From Nomia melanderi (taxonomy: Eukaryota; Arthropoda; Insecta; Hymenoptera; Halictidae): a DNA stretch of 64,000 bases. Below the pieces are notes generated by a model. The model worked only from the letters and a program-made list of their open reading frames with translations. It was not told where the DNA came from and made no database searches. Where the stretch lies: NCBI RefSeq assembly GCF_051020985.1, contig NW_027475142.1:1488001-1552000 (forward strand). Direction: 5' to 3'. Position 1 is the stretch's first letter; each line of letters opens with the position of its first letter. Positions 1 to 11,057 of the stretch are shown one piece after another. A program made the position numbers and the translations under genes.

Positions 1-165
1 AAAGCTCCATATATATGCTGGATTTTTACATGACTTTGGGTGGCGGATACCGAAAATCTGTCATTTTCTCGGCCCCTGGTGGTCCGATGTCGTTCCCGCT
101 GGCCAGATTCATGCGCCAGGGCCTCCTACAGACAATGCACTTTGGTTTATTGCGCTATCTCTAAT
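1..165 (+). repeat. Partial divergent monomer at the left edge
   Basis: The window opens 10 bases into a monomer. This copy belongs to a divergent subtype: AAAGCTCCATATATATGC replaces the usual ATATCACCAGATATATAT, and positions of about 36-75 read ACATGACTTTGGGTGGCGG and onward instead of the CCTGAGTGTCCGGCC block. The length is unchanged. It is the same monomer as those at 2791, 5241, 13469 and 15919, and it marks the start of the large left-hand units. Confidence 0.9.
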
Positions 166-1292
166 AGCACCTGAGATATCACCAGATATATATTGGATTT
201 TCCCCTGACCCTGAGTGTCTTGCCCCATGAGACTGTGGTTTTCTCGGCCCCTGGTGGTCCGAGGTCATTCCCGTTAAACAGTTTCATGCGCCAGGGCCTC
301 CTGCAGATAATTCACTTTGGTTTATGGCGCTATCTCTAATAGCACCCGAGATATCACCAGATATATATTGGATTTTTCCCTAACCCTGAGAGTCCGGCCA
401 CATGAGACTGTGGTTTTCTAGGCCCCTGGTGGTCCGAAGTCGTTCCCGCTGCACAGATTCATGCGCCAGGGCCTCCTACAGACAAGGCGCTTTGGTTTAT
501 TGCGCTATCTCTAATAGCACCCGAGATATCACCAGATATATATTGGATTTTCCCCTGACCCTGAGTGTCCGGCCCCATGAGACTGTGATTTTCTCGGACC
601 CTGGTGGTCCGATGTCGTTCCCGCTGCACAGATGCATGCGCCAGGGCCTCCTGCAGATAATTCACTTTGGTTTATTGCGCTATCTGCAATAGCACCCGAG
701 ATATCACCAGATATATATTGGATTTTCCCCTGGACCTGAGTGTCCGGCCCCATGAGACGGTGGTTGTCTCGGCCCCTGGTGGTCGGAGGTCGTTCCCGCT
801 GCACAGATGCATGCGCCAGGGCCTCCTACAGATAATTCACTTTGGTTTATTGCGCTATCTCTAATAGCACCCAAGATATCACCAGATATATATTGAATTT
901 TTCCCTGACCCTGAGTGTCCGGCCCCATGAGATGGTGGTTCTCTCGGCCCCTGGTGATCCGAGGTCGTTCCCGCTGCACAGATTCATGCGCCAGGGCCTC
1001 CTGCAGACAATGCACTTTGATTTATTTCGCTATCTGTAATAGGGCCCGAGATATCACCAGATATATATTGGATTTTCCCCAGACCCTGAGTGTCCGGCCC
1101 CATGAGACTGTAGTTTTCTCGGCCCCTGGAGGACCGAGGACGTTCCCGCTGCACAGATTCATGCGCCAGGGCCTCCTACAGGTCATGCACTTTGATTTAT
1201 TGCGCTATCTGTAATAGCTCCCGAGAATTCACAAGATATATATTGGATTTTTCCCTGACCCTGAGTGTCCGGCCCCATGAGACTGTGATTTT

Positions 1293-1313
1293 CTCGGACC
1301 CTGGTGGTCCGAG
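1293..1313 (+). other. Perfect hairpin dyad (example)
   Basis: CTCGGACC, a 5-base loop (CTGGT) and GGTCCGAG make a perfect 8-bp inverted repeat at monomer positions 78-98. Most monomers have C instead of A at position 83 and keep only the outer CTCGG/CCGAG pairs plus two inner pairs with one bulge. Other perfect copies include 9346-9366, and copies carrying CGGACCCTGGTGGTCCGAG near 4270, 22645, 28770, 43295, 53435, 56945, 59217 and 60792. Whether it forms a cruciform or is read by a protein is unknown. Confidence 0.6.
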
Positions 1314-1995
1314 GTCGTTCCCGCTGCACAGATTCATGCGCCAGGGCCTCCTACAGACAATGCACTTTGATTTATTGCGCCATCTGTAATAGCACCCGAG
1401 GTATCACCAGATATATATTGGATTTTCCCCTGACCCTGAGTGTCTTGCCCCATGAGACTGTGGTTTTCTCGGCCCCTGGTGGTCCGAGGTCATTCCCGTT
1501 AAACAGTTTCATGCGCCAGGGCCTCCTGCAGATAATTCACTTTGGTTTATGGCGCTATCTCTAATAGCACCCGAGATATCACCAGATATATATTGGATTT
1601 TCCCCTGACCCTGAGTGTCCGGCCACATGAGACTGTGGTTTTCTAGGCCCCTGGTGGTCCGAAGTCGTTCCCGCTGCACAGATTCATGCGCCAGGGCCTC
1701 CTACAGACAAGGCGCTTTGGTTTATTGCGCTATCTCTAATAGCACCCGAGATATCACCAGATATATATTGGATTTTCCCCTGACCCTGAGTGTCCGGCCC
1801 CATGAGACTGTGATTTTCTCGGACCCTGGTGGTCCGAGGTCGTTCCCGCTGCACAGATGCATGCGCCAGGGCCTCCTACAGATAATTCACTTTGGTTTAT
1901 TGCGCTATCTCTAATAGCACCCAAGATATCACCAGATATATATTGGATTTTTCCCTGACCCTGACTGTCCGGCCCCATGAGACGGTGGTTTTCTC

Positions 1996-2007
1996 GCCCC
2001 CTGGTGG
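1996..2007 (-). promoter_or_regulatory. Exact CTCF-core-like motif
   Basis: On the minus strand this reads CCACCAGGGGGC followed by G, matching the 13-base animal CTCF core CCASYAGRKGGCR. The array consensus at the same place (monomer positions 81-92) is CCACCAGGGGCC, one base off at a well-conserved G. A G-to-C change at 1997 makes the exact match, and I saw it in this monomer only. It matters only if the host is an animal with CTCF, which I cannot establish; chance is a serious alternative. Confidence 0.3.
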
Positions 2008-2790
2008 TCCGAGGTCGTTCCTGCTGCACAGATTCATGCGCCAGGGCCTCCTGCAGATAATATACTATGGTTTATTGCGCTATCTCTAATAGCACCCGAG
2101 ATATCACCAGATATATATTGGATTTTCCCCTGACCCTATGTGTCCGGCCCCATGAGACTGTGGTTTTCTCGGCCCCTGGTGGTCCGAGGTCGTTCCCGCT
2201 GCACAGTTTCATGCGCCAGGGCCTCCTGCAGATAATTCACTGTGGTTTATTGCGCTATCTCTAATAGCACCCGAGATATCACCAGATATATATTGGATTT
2301 TTCCCTGACCCTATGTGTCCGGCCCCATGAGACTGTGGTTTTCTCGGCCCCTGGTGGTCCGAGGTCGTTCCCGCTGGCCAGATTCAGGCGCCAGGGCCTC
2401 CTACTGACAATGCACTTTGATTTATTGCGCTATCTGTAATATCATCCGAGATATCACCAGATATATATTGGATTTTTCCGTGACCCTTAGTGTCCGTCCC
2501 CATGAGACGGTGGTTTTCTCGGTCCGTGGTGGTCCGAGGTCGTTCCCGCTGCACAGATTCATGCGCCAGGGCCTCCTGCAGATAATTCACTTTGGTTTAT
2601 TGCGCTATCTCTAATAGCACCCGAGTTATCACCAGATATATATTGAATTTTCCCCTGACCATGAGAGTCCGGCCCCATGTGTCGGTGGTTTTCTCGGCCC
2701 CTGGTGGTCCGAGGTCGTTCCCGCTTCCCAGATTCATGCGCCGGGGCCTCCTACAGACAGTGCACTTTGATTTATTGCGCTATCTGTAAT

Positions 2791-2965
2791 AGCACCGGAG
2801 AAAGCTCCATATATATGCTGGATTTTTACATGACTTTGGGTGGCGGATACCGAAAATCTGTCATTTTCTCGGCCCCTGGTGGTCCGATGTCGTTCCCGCT
2901 GGCCAGATTCATGCGCCAGGGCCTCCTACAGACAATGCACTTTGGTTTATTGCGCTATCTCTAAT
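2791..2965 (+). repeat. Divergent monomer, AAAGCTCC subtype
   Basis: This is a 175-bp monomer with two replaced blocks: AAAGCTCCATATATATGC near positions 11-28, and a block of about 40 bp (positions 35-75) reading TGACTTTGGGTGGCGG, then GATACCGAAAATCTG. The flanks are normal. Copies lie at the left edge (1), here, 5241, 13469 and 15919. Such a same-length clustered replacement suggests an old, separate subfamily rather than scattered point mutation. Confidence 0.9.
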
Positions 2966-4015
2966 AGCACCTGAGATATCACCAGATATATATTGGATTT
3001 TCCCCTGACCCTGAGTGTCTTGCCCCATGAGACTGTGGTTTTCTCGGCCCCTGGTGGTCCGAGGTCATTCCCGTTAAACAGTTTCATGCGCCAGGGCCTC
3101 CTGCAGATAATTCACTTTGGTTTATGGCGCTATCTCTAATAGCACCCGAGATATCACCAGATATATATTGGATTTTTCCCTAACCCTGAGAGTCCGGCCA
3201 CATGAGACTGTGGTTTTCTAGGCCCCTGGTGGTCCGAAGTCGTTCCCGCTGCACAGATTCATGCGCCAGGGCCTCCTACAGACAAGGCGCTTCGGTTTAT
3301 TGCGCTATCTCTAATAGCACCCGAGATATCACCAGATATATATTGGATTTTCCCCTGACCCTGAGTGTCCGGCCCCATGAGACTGTGATTTTCTCGGACC
3401 CTGGTGGTCCGATGTCGTTCCCGCTGCACAGATGCATGCGCCAGGGCCTCCTGCAGATAATTCACTTTGGTTTATTGCGCTATCTGCAATAGCACCCGAG
3501 ATATCACCAGATATATATTGGATTTTCCCCTGGACCTGAGTGTCCGGCCCCATGAGACGGTGGTTGTCTCGGCCCCTGGTGGTCGGAGGTCGTTCCCGCT
3601 GCACAGATGCATGCGCCAGGGCCTCCTACAGATAATTCACTTTGGTTTATTGCGCTATCTCTAATAGCACCCAAGATATCACCAGATATATATTGAATTT
3701 TTCCCTGACCCTGAGTGTCCGGCCCCATGAGATGGTGGTTCTTTTGGCCCCTGGTGATCCGAGGCCGTTGCCGCTGCACAGATTCATGCGCCAGGGCCTC
3801 CCGCAGACAAAGTACTTTGATTTATTGCGCTATCTCTAATAGCACCCGAGATATCACCAGAAATATATTGTATTTTCCCCTGACCCTGAGTGTCCGGCCC
3901 CATGAGATGGTGGTTCTCTCGGCCCCTGGTGATCCGAGGTAGTTCCCGCTGCACAGATTCATGCGCCAGGGCCTCCTGCAGACAATGCACTTTGATTTAT
4001 TTCGCTATCTGTAAT

Positions 4016-4611
4016 AGGGCCCGAGATATCACCAGATATATATTGGATTTTCCCCAGACCCTGAGTGTCCGGCCCCATGAGACTGTAGTTTTCTCGGCCC
4101 CTGGAGGACCGAGGACGTTCCCGCTGCACAGATTCATGCGCCAGGGCCTCCTACAGGTCATGCACTTTGATTTATTGCGCTATCTGTAATAGCTCCCGAG
4201 AATTCACAAGATATATATTGGATTTTTCCCTGACCCTGAGTGTCCGGCCCCATGAGACTGTGATTTTCTCGGACCCTGGTGGTCCGAGGTCGTTCCCGCT
4301 GCACAGATTCATGCGCCAGGGCCTCCTGCAGACAATGCACTTTGATTTATTTCGCTATCTGTAATAGGGCCCGAGATATCACCAGATATATATTGGATTT
4401 TCCCCAGACCCTGAGTGTCCGGCCCCATGAGACTGTAGTTTTCTCGGCCCCTGGAGGACCGAGGACGTTCCCGCTGCACAGATTCATGCGCCAGGGCCTC
4501 CTACAGGTCATGCACTTTGATTTATTGCGCTATCTGTAATAGCTCCCGAGAATTCACAAGATATATATTGGATTTTTCCCTGACCCTGAGTGTCCGGCCC
4601 CATGAGACTGT
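4016..4611 (+). repeat. Local two-monomer tandem duplication
   Basis: Monomers starting at 4016 (AGGGCCCGAG, with CCCAGACC) and 4191 (AGCTCCCGAGAATTCAC) are repeated at 4366 and 4541, an offset of 350 bp. The match ends near 4611, where the second copy switches from GTGATTTTCTCGGACCC to GTGGTTTTCTCGGCCC and then follows the CATTCCCGTTAAAC monomer. Unit a has only one copy of the pair (1041-1390). The same doublet recurs in the second copy of the long duplication, at about 14694-15289. Confidence 0.85.
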
Positions 4612-5590
4612 GGTTTTCTCGGCCCCTGGTGGTCCGAGGTCATTCCCGTTAAACAGTTTCATGCGCCAGGGCCTCCTGCAGATAATTCACTTTGGTTTAT
4701 GGCGCTATCTCTAATAGCACCCGAGATATCACCAGATATATATTGGATTTTCCCCTGACCCTGAGTGTCCGGCCACATGAGACTGTGGTTTTCTAGGCCC
4801 CTGGTGGTCCGAAGTCGTTCCCGCTGCACAGATTCATGCGCCAGGGCCTCCTACAGACAAGGCACTTTGGTTTATTGCGCTATCTCTAATAGCACCCGAG
4901 ATATCACCAGATATATATTGGATTTTCCCCTGACCCTGAGTGTCCGTCCCCATGAGACGGTGGTTTTCTCGGTCCGTGGTGGTCCGAGGTCGTTCCCGCT
5001 GCACAGATTCATGCGCCAGGGCCTCCTGCAGATAATTCACTTTGGTTTATTGCGCTATCTCTAATAGCACCCGAGTTATCACCAGATATATATTGAATTT
5101 TCCCCTGACACTGAGTGTCCGGCCCCATGTGTCGGTGGTTTTCTCGGCCCCTGGTGGTCCGAGGTCGTTCCCGCTTCCCAGATTCATGCGCCGGGGCCTC
5201 CTACAGACAGTGCACTTTGATTTATTGCGCTATCTGTAATAGCACCGGAGAAAGCTCCATATATATGCTGGATTTTTACATGACTTTGGGTGGCGGATAC
5301 CGAAAATCTGTAATTTTCTCGGCCCCTGGTGGTCCGATGTCGTTCCCGCTGGCCAGATTCATGCGCCAGGGCCTCCTACAGACAATGCACTTTGGTTTAT
5401 TGCGCTATCTCTAATAGCACCTGAGATATCACCAGATATATATTGGATTTTCCCCTGACCCTGAGTGTCCGGCCCCATGAGATTGTGGTTTTCTAGGCCC
5501 CTGGTGGTCCGAGGTCGTTCCCGCTGCACAGATTCATGAGCCAGTGCCTCCTACAGACAATGCACTTTGATTTATTGCGCTATATGTAAT

Positions 5591-5767
5591 AGCACCCGAG
5601 ATATCACCTGATATATATTGGATTTTACCCTGACCCTGAGTGTCGGGCCCCATGAGACCGTGGTTGTCTCGGCCCCTGGTGGTCCGAGGTCGTTCCCGCT
5701 GCCCAGATCCATGCGCCAGGGCCTCCTACAGACAATGCACTTTGATTTGGTGTGCGCTATCTGTAAT
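5591..5767 (+). repeat. 177-bp length-variant monomer
   Basis: The usual GATTTATTGCGC near the monomer end reads GATTTGGTGTGCGC here, adding 2 bp. The only other copy is 16269-16445, exactly 10,678 bp downstream, so the insertion occurred once and was carried by the long duplication. The monomer also has TCGGGCCCC and GACCGTGG. Confidence 0.93.
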
Positions 5768-7167
5768 AGCACCCGAGATATCACCAGATATATACTGGAT
5801 TTTTCCCTAACCCTGAGTGTCCGGCCCGATGGGACGGTGGTTGTCTCGGCCCCTGGTGGTCGGAGGTCGTTCTCGTTGCACAGATTCATGCGCCAGGGCC
5901 TCCTGCAGATAATTCACTTTGGTTTATTGCGCTATATCTACTAGCACCCGAGATATCACCAGATATATATTGGATTTTCCCCTGACCATGAGTGTCCGGC
6001 CCCATGAGACGGTGATTTTCTCGGGCCCTGGTGGTCCGTGGTCGTTCCCGCTGCACAGAATCATGCGCCAGGGCTTCCTGCAGACAATGCACTTTGGTTT
6101 ATTGCGCTATCTCTAATAGCACCCGAGATATCACCAGATATATATTGGATTTTCCCCTGACCATGAGAGTCCGGCCCCATGAGACGGTGGTTTTATCGGC
6201 CCCTGGTGGTCCGAGGTCCTTCCCGCTGCACAGATTCATGCGCCTGGGCCTCCTGGAGATAATTCACTTTGGTTTATTGCGCTATCTCTAATAACACCCG
6301 AGACATCACCAGATATATATTGGATTTTTCACTGACCCTGAGTGTCCGGCCCCATGAGATGGTCGTTTTCTCGGCCCCTGGTGGTCCGAGGTCGTTCCCT
6401 CTGCACAGATTCATGCGCCAGGGCCTCCTGCAGATAATTCACATTGGTTTATTGCGCTATCTCTAATAGCACCCGAGATATCACCAGATATATATAGGAT
6501 TTCTCCCTGACCCTGACTGTCCGGCCCCATGGGACGGTGGTTGTCTCGGCCCCTGGTAGTCCGAGGTCGTTCCTGCGGCACAGATACATGCGCCAGGGCC
6601 TCCTACAGAAAATGCACATTGATTTATTCTGCTATCTGTAATAGCACCCGAGATATCACCAGATCTATATTGGATTTTCCCCTGACCCTGAGTGTCCGGC
6701 CCCATGAGATGGTGGTTTTCTCGGCCCCTGGTGATCCGAGGTCGTTCCCGCTTCACAGATTCATGCACCAGGGCCTCTTGCAGACAATTCACTTTGGTTT
6801 ATTGCGCTATCACTAATAGCACCCGAGATATCACCAGATATATATTTGACTTTTCCTCGACCATGACAGTCCGGCCCCATGAGACGGTGGTTTTATCGGC
6901 CCCTGGCGGTCCGAGGTCGTTGCCGCTGCACAGAATCATGCGCCAGGGCTTCCTGCAGACAATGCACTTTGGTTTATTGCGCTATCTCTAATAGCACCCG
7001 AGATATAACCAGATATATATGGGATTTTCCGCTGACCCTGAGTGTCCGGCCCCATGAGATGGTGGTTTTCTCGGCCCCTGGTGATCCGAGGCTGTTCCCG
7101 CTGCACAGATTCATGCGACAGGGACTCTTGCAGATAATTCACTTTGGTTTATTGCGCTATCTGTAAT

Positions 7168-7343
7168 AGCACCCGTGATATCACCAGATATATATTGGAT
7201 TTTTCACTGACCCTAAGTGTCCGGCCCTTCGGGACGGTGGTTTTCTCGGCCCCTGGTGGTCCGAGGGCGTTCCTGCTGCACAGATTCATGGGCCGGTGCC
7301 CCCTGCAAATAATTCACTTTGGTTTATTGCGCTATCTCCTAAT
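7168..7343 (+). repeat. 176-bp length-variant monomer
   Basis: An extra C in ATCTCCTAATAG makes this monomer 176 bp. It recurs at 17846-18021 and 20472-20647, so it marks three copies of the same segment. It also carries CCTTCGGGACGGTGG and CATGGGCCGGTGCCCCC. Confidence 0.93.
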
Positions 7344-7518
7344 AGCACCCGAGATATCACCAGATATATATTGGATTTTCCACTGACCCTGAGTGTCCGG
7401 CCCCATGAGACTGTGGTTTTCTCGGCCCCTGGTGGTCCGAGGTCGTTGCCGCTGCCCAGATTCATGCGACAGGGCCTCCCGCAGACAAAGCACTTTGGTT
7501 TATTGCGCTATCTGTAAT

Positions 7519-7693
7519 AGCACCCGAGATATCACCAGATATATACTGGATTTTTACATGACCTTGGGTGACGGATTCCGAATATCTGTAATTTTCTCGG
7601 CCCCTGGTTGTCCGAGGTCGTTCCTGCTGCACAGATTCATTCGCCAGTGCCTCCTACAGACAATGCACTTTGATTTATTGCGCTATCTCTAAT
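7519..7693 (+). repeat. Divergent monomer, GTGACGG subtype
   Basis: This monomer is related to the AAAGCTCC subtype through the same 35-75 block (ACATGACCTTGGGTGACGG, then ATTCCGAATATCTG), but it has a normal first 30 bases. Copies lie at 7519, 9794, 11544, 18197 and 20823. Together the two subtypes number ten, all left of 21 kb. They may be relics of an older satellite variant, each sitting once per local higher-order unit. Confidence 0.9.
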
Positions 7694-8783
7694 AGCACCC
7701 TAGATATCACCAGATATATATTGTGTTTTTCCCTATCCCTTACAGTCCGGCCCCATGAGACGGCCATTTTCTCGGCCCCTGGTGGTCCGAGGTCGTTCCC
7801 GCTGCACAGATTCATGCGCCAGGGCCTCCTGCAGATAATTCACTTTGGTTTATTGCGCTATCTCTAATAGCACCCAAGATATCGCCAGATATATATTGGA
7901 TTTTTCCAAGACCCTGAGTGTCCGGCCCCATGAGACTGTGGTTTTCTCGGCCCCTGGTGGTCCGTGGTCGTTCCCGTTGCACTGATTCATGCGCCAGGGC
8001 CTCCTGCAGATAATTCACTTTGGTTTATTGCGCTATCTGTAATAGCACCCGAGATATCACCAGATTTATATTGGATTTTCCCCTGACCCTGAGTGTCCGG
8101 CCCCATGAGACTGTGGTTTACTCGGCCCCTGGTGGTCCGAGGTCGTTCCCGTTCCACAGATTCATGCGCCAGGGCCTCCTGCAGATAATTCACTTTGGTT
8201 TATTGCGCTATCTCTAATAGCACCCGAGATATCACCAGATATATATTGGATTTTCTCCTGACCCTGAGTGTCCGGCCCTATGAGACTGTGGTTTTCTCGG
8301 CCCCTGGCGGTCCGAGGTCGTTCCCGCTGCACAGATTCATGCGCCAGGGCCTCCTACAGACAAGGCACTTTGATTTATTGCGCTATCTGTAATAGCACCC
8401 GAGATATCACCAGATATATATTGGATTTTCCCCTGACCCTGAGTGTCCGGCCCCATGAGACTGTGGTTTTCTCGGCCCCTGGTGGTCCGAGGTCGTTCCC
8501 GCAGCACAGATTCAGGCGCCAGGGCCTCCTACAGACAATGCACTTTGATTTATTGCGCTATCTGTAATAGCTCCCGAGATATCACCAGATATATATTGGA
8601 TTTTTCACTGACCCTAAGTGTCCGGCCCCTCGGGACGGTGGTTTTCACGGCCCCCGGTGGACCGAGGTCGTTCCCGCTGCTCAGATTCATGCGCCAGGGC
8701 CTCCTGCAGATAATTCACTTTGGCTTATTGCGCTATCTCTAATAGCACCCAAGATATGACCAGATATATATTGGATTTTTCCC

Positions 8784-9506
8784 TGACCCTGAGTGTCCGG
8801 CCCCATGAGACTGTGGTTTTCTCGGCCCCTGGTGGTCCGAGGTCGTTCCCGCTGCACAGATTCATGCGCCACGGCCTCCTACAGACAATGTACTTTGATT
8901 TATTGCGATATCTGTAATAGCACCCGAGATATCACCAGATATATATTGGATTTTTCACAGACCCTGAGTGTCCGGCCCAATGAGACGGTGGTTTTCTCGG
9001 CCCCTGGTGGTCCGAGGTCGTTCCCGCTGCACAGATTCGTGCGCCAGGTCCTCCTACAGACAATGCACTTTGAATTATTGCGCTATCTGTAATTGCACCC
9101 GAGATATCACCAGATATATATTGGATTTTTCCCTTACCCTGAGTGTCCGGCCCCATGAGACGGTGGTTTTCTCGGCCCCTGGTGGTCCTAGGTCGTTCCC
9201 GCTGCACAGATGCATGCGCCAGGGCCTCCTGCAGATAATTCCCTTTGGCTTATTGCGCTATCTCTAATAGCACCCGAGATATCACCAGATATATATTGGA
9301 TTTTCCCCTGACCCTGAGTGTCCGGCCCCATGAGACGGTGGTTTTCTCGGACCCTGGTGGTCCGAGGTCGTTGCCGCCGCTCAGATTCATGCGCTAGGGC
9401 CTCGCGCAGACAAAGCACTTTGACTTATCGCGCTATCTCTAATAGCACCCGAGATATCACCAGATATATAATGGATTTTTCCCTGACCATGACAGTCCGG
9501 CCCCAT
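8784..9506 (+). repeat. Continuation of long duplication, copy 1
   Basis: This segment matches 19637-20359 at an offset of 10,853 bp, which is the main offset plus 175. Copy 2 therefore has one extra monomer, or copy 1 has lost one. The match ends where copy 1 reads CCCCATTAGACGG and copy 2 reads CCCCATGAGATGG. Confidence 0.87.
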
Positions 9507-11057
9507 TAGACGGTGGTTTTCTCGGCCCCTGGTGGTCCGAGGTCGTTCCCGCTGCACAGATTCATGCGCCAGTGCCCCCTGCATATAATTCAGTTTGGTT
9601 TAGTGCGGTATCTGTAAGAGCACCCGAGATATAACCAGATATATATTGGATTTTTCCCTGACCCTGACAGTCCGGCCCCATGACACGGTGATTTTCTCGG
9701 CCCCTGGTGGTCCGAGGTCGTTGCCGCTGCCCAGATTCATGCGACAGGGCCTCCCGCAGACAAAGCACTTTGGTTTATTGCGCTATCTGTAATAGCACCC
9801 GAGATATCACCAGATATATACTGGATTTTTACATGACCTTGGGTGACGGATTCCGAATATCTGTAATTTTCTCGGCCCCTGGTGGTCCGAGGTCGTTCCT
9901 GCTGCACAGATTCATTCGCCAGTGCCTCCTACAGACAATGCACTTTGATTTATTGCGCTATCTCTAATAGCACCCTAGATATCACCAGATATATATTGTG
10001 TTTTTACCTAACCCTTACAGTCCGGCCCCATGAGACGGCCATTTTCTCGGCCCCTGGTGGTCCGAGGTCGTTCCCGCTGCACAGAATCATGCGCCAGGAC
10101 TTCCTGCAGAGAATGCACTTTGGTTTATTGCGCTATCTCTAATAGCACACGAGATATCACCAGATATATATTGGATTTTTCACTGACCCTGGGTGTACGG
10201 CCCCATGAGACGGTGGTTTTCTCGGCCCCTGGTGGTCCGAGGTCGTTCCCGCTGCAGAGATTCATGCGCCAGGGCCTCCTGCAGATAATGCACTTTGGTT
10301 TATTGCGCTATCTCTAATAGCACCCGAGATATCACCAGATATATATTGGATTTTTCCCTGACCCTGAGTGTCCGGCCCCATGAGACTGCGGTTTTCTCGG
10401 CCCCTGGTGGTCCGAGGTCGTTCCCGCTGCACACATTCATGTACCAGGGCCTCCTACAGACAATGCACTTTGATTTATTGCGCTATCTGTAATAGCACCC
10501 GAGATATCACCAGATATATATTGGATTTTTCACTGACCCTGAGTGTCCGGCCCCATGAGACGGTGGTTGTCTCGGCCCCTGGAGGTCCGAGGTCGTTCCC
10601 GCTGCACAGATTCATGCGCCAGGGCCTCCTGCAGATAATTCACTTTGGTTTATTTCGCTATCTCTAATAGCACCCGAGATATCACCAGATATATATTGGA
10701 TTTTCCCCTGACCCTGAGTGTCCGGCCCCATGAGACGGTGGTTTTTTCGGCCCCTGGTGGTCCGAGGTCGTTCCCGCTGCATAGATTCGGGCGCCAGTGC
10801 CTCCTGCAGATAATTCACTTTGGTTTACTGCGCTATCTCTAATAGTACCCGAGATATCACCAGATATATATTGGATTTTGCCCTGACCCTGAGTGTCCGA
10901 CCCCATTTGACTGTGGTTGTCTCGGCCCCTGGAGGTCCGAGGTCGTTCCCGCTGCACAGATGCATGCGCCAGGGCCTCCTGCACATAATTCACTTTGGTT
11001 TATTGCGCTGTATCTAATAGCACCCGAGATATCACCAGATATATATTGGATTTTTCA
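9308..11057 (+). repeat. 10-monomer higher-order repeat, copy 1
   Basis: This 1,750-bp unit matches 11058-12807 with very few differences (for example CACACGAG at 10146 against CACCCGAG, and ATAATGG at 9469 against ATTATGG). Distinctive monomers in order carry GCGCTAGGGCCTCGCGC, CCATTAGACGG with GTAAGAGCACC, the divergent ACATGACCTTGGGTGACGG type (9794), GACGGCCATTTTC, GGGTGTACGG, ACACATTCATGTACC and CCCCATTTGAC. Confidence 0.92.

Larger units (their letters stand above)
1..2790 (+). repeat. Left higher-order unit a, 16 monomers
   Basis: This unit runs from one divergent AAAGCTCC monomer to the next (2,800 bp including 10 bases outside the window). Bases 1-940 match 2801-3740 with one substitution noticed (T to C at 3293). 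Inside the unit, 190-600 is also related to 1415-1825 at an offset of 1,225 bp (7 monomers); both carry GTGTCTTGCCCC followed by CATTCCCGTTAAACAG. Four monomers at about 1740-2440 have no counterpart in the next unit. Confidence 0.88.
2791..5240 (+). repeat. Left higher-order unit b, 14 monomers
   Basis: This is a homologue of the 16-monomer unit to its left, differing by whole-monomer changes. One monomer is added near 3741-3905, a two-monomer block is repeated near 4016-4611 (a net gain of one monomer against unit a), and four monomers are missing (those at 1740-2440). The offsets to unit a step through 2800, 2975, 3150 and 2450 bp, all multiples of 175. It lies inside the long duplication and so recurs at 13469-15918. 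Confidence 0.88.
2446..8837 (+). repeat. Long duplication, copy 1 (6.4 kb)
   Basis: This segment matches 13124-19515 at an offset of 10,678 bp (61 monomers plus 3 bp) and is almost identical. The extra 3 bp come from one 177-bp and one 176-bp monomer lying between the copies. The one difference I clearly saw is A at 3086 against G at 13764. The left end is marked by the variant TTTTCCGTGACCCTTAG near 2475. The right end is where 8838 (C) and 19516 (T) start a run of differences. After a one-monomer indel, homology continues at 8784-9506. Confidence 0.9.

Noticed and set aside
166..340. CCAAT directly followed by TATATAT on the minus strand of each monomer, as a promoter
   Set aside because: The two elements overlap rather than sit tens of bases apart, no initiator or gene follows, and it is simply the TA-rich part of the satellite.
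2791..2965. Divergent 40-bp block as a mobile-element insertion
   Set aside because: Monomer length is unchanged and there are no target-site duplications or terminal repeats, so replacement or long divergence fits better than insertion.
5572..5944. The longest open frames (105-108 codons), on opposite strands
   Set aside because: They are lengthened only by the 2-bp insertion in the 177-bp monomer that shifts the frame past the usual stop. The same pair recurs at 16250-16622 in the duplicate. No recognisable domain.
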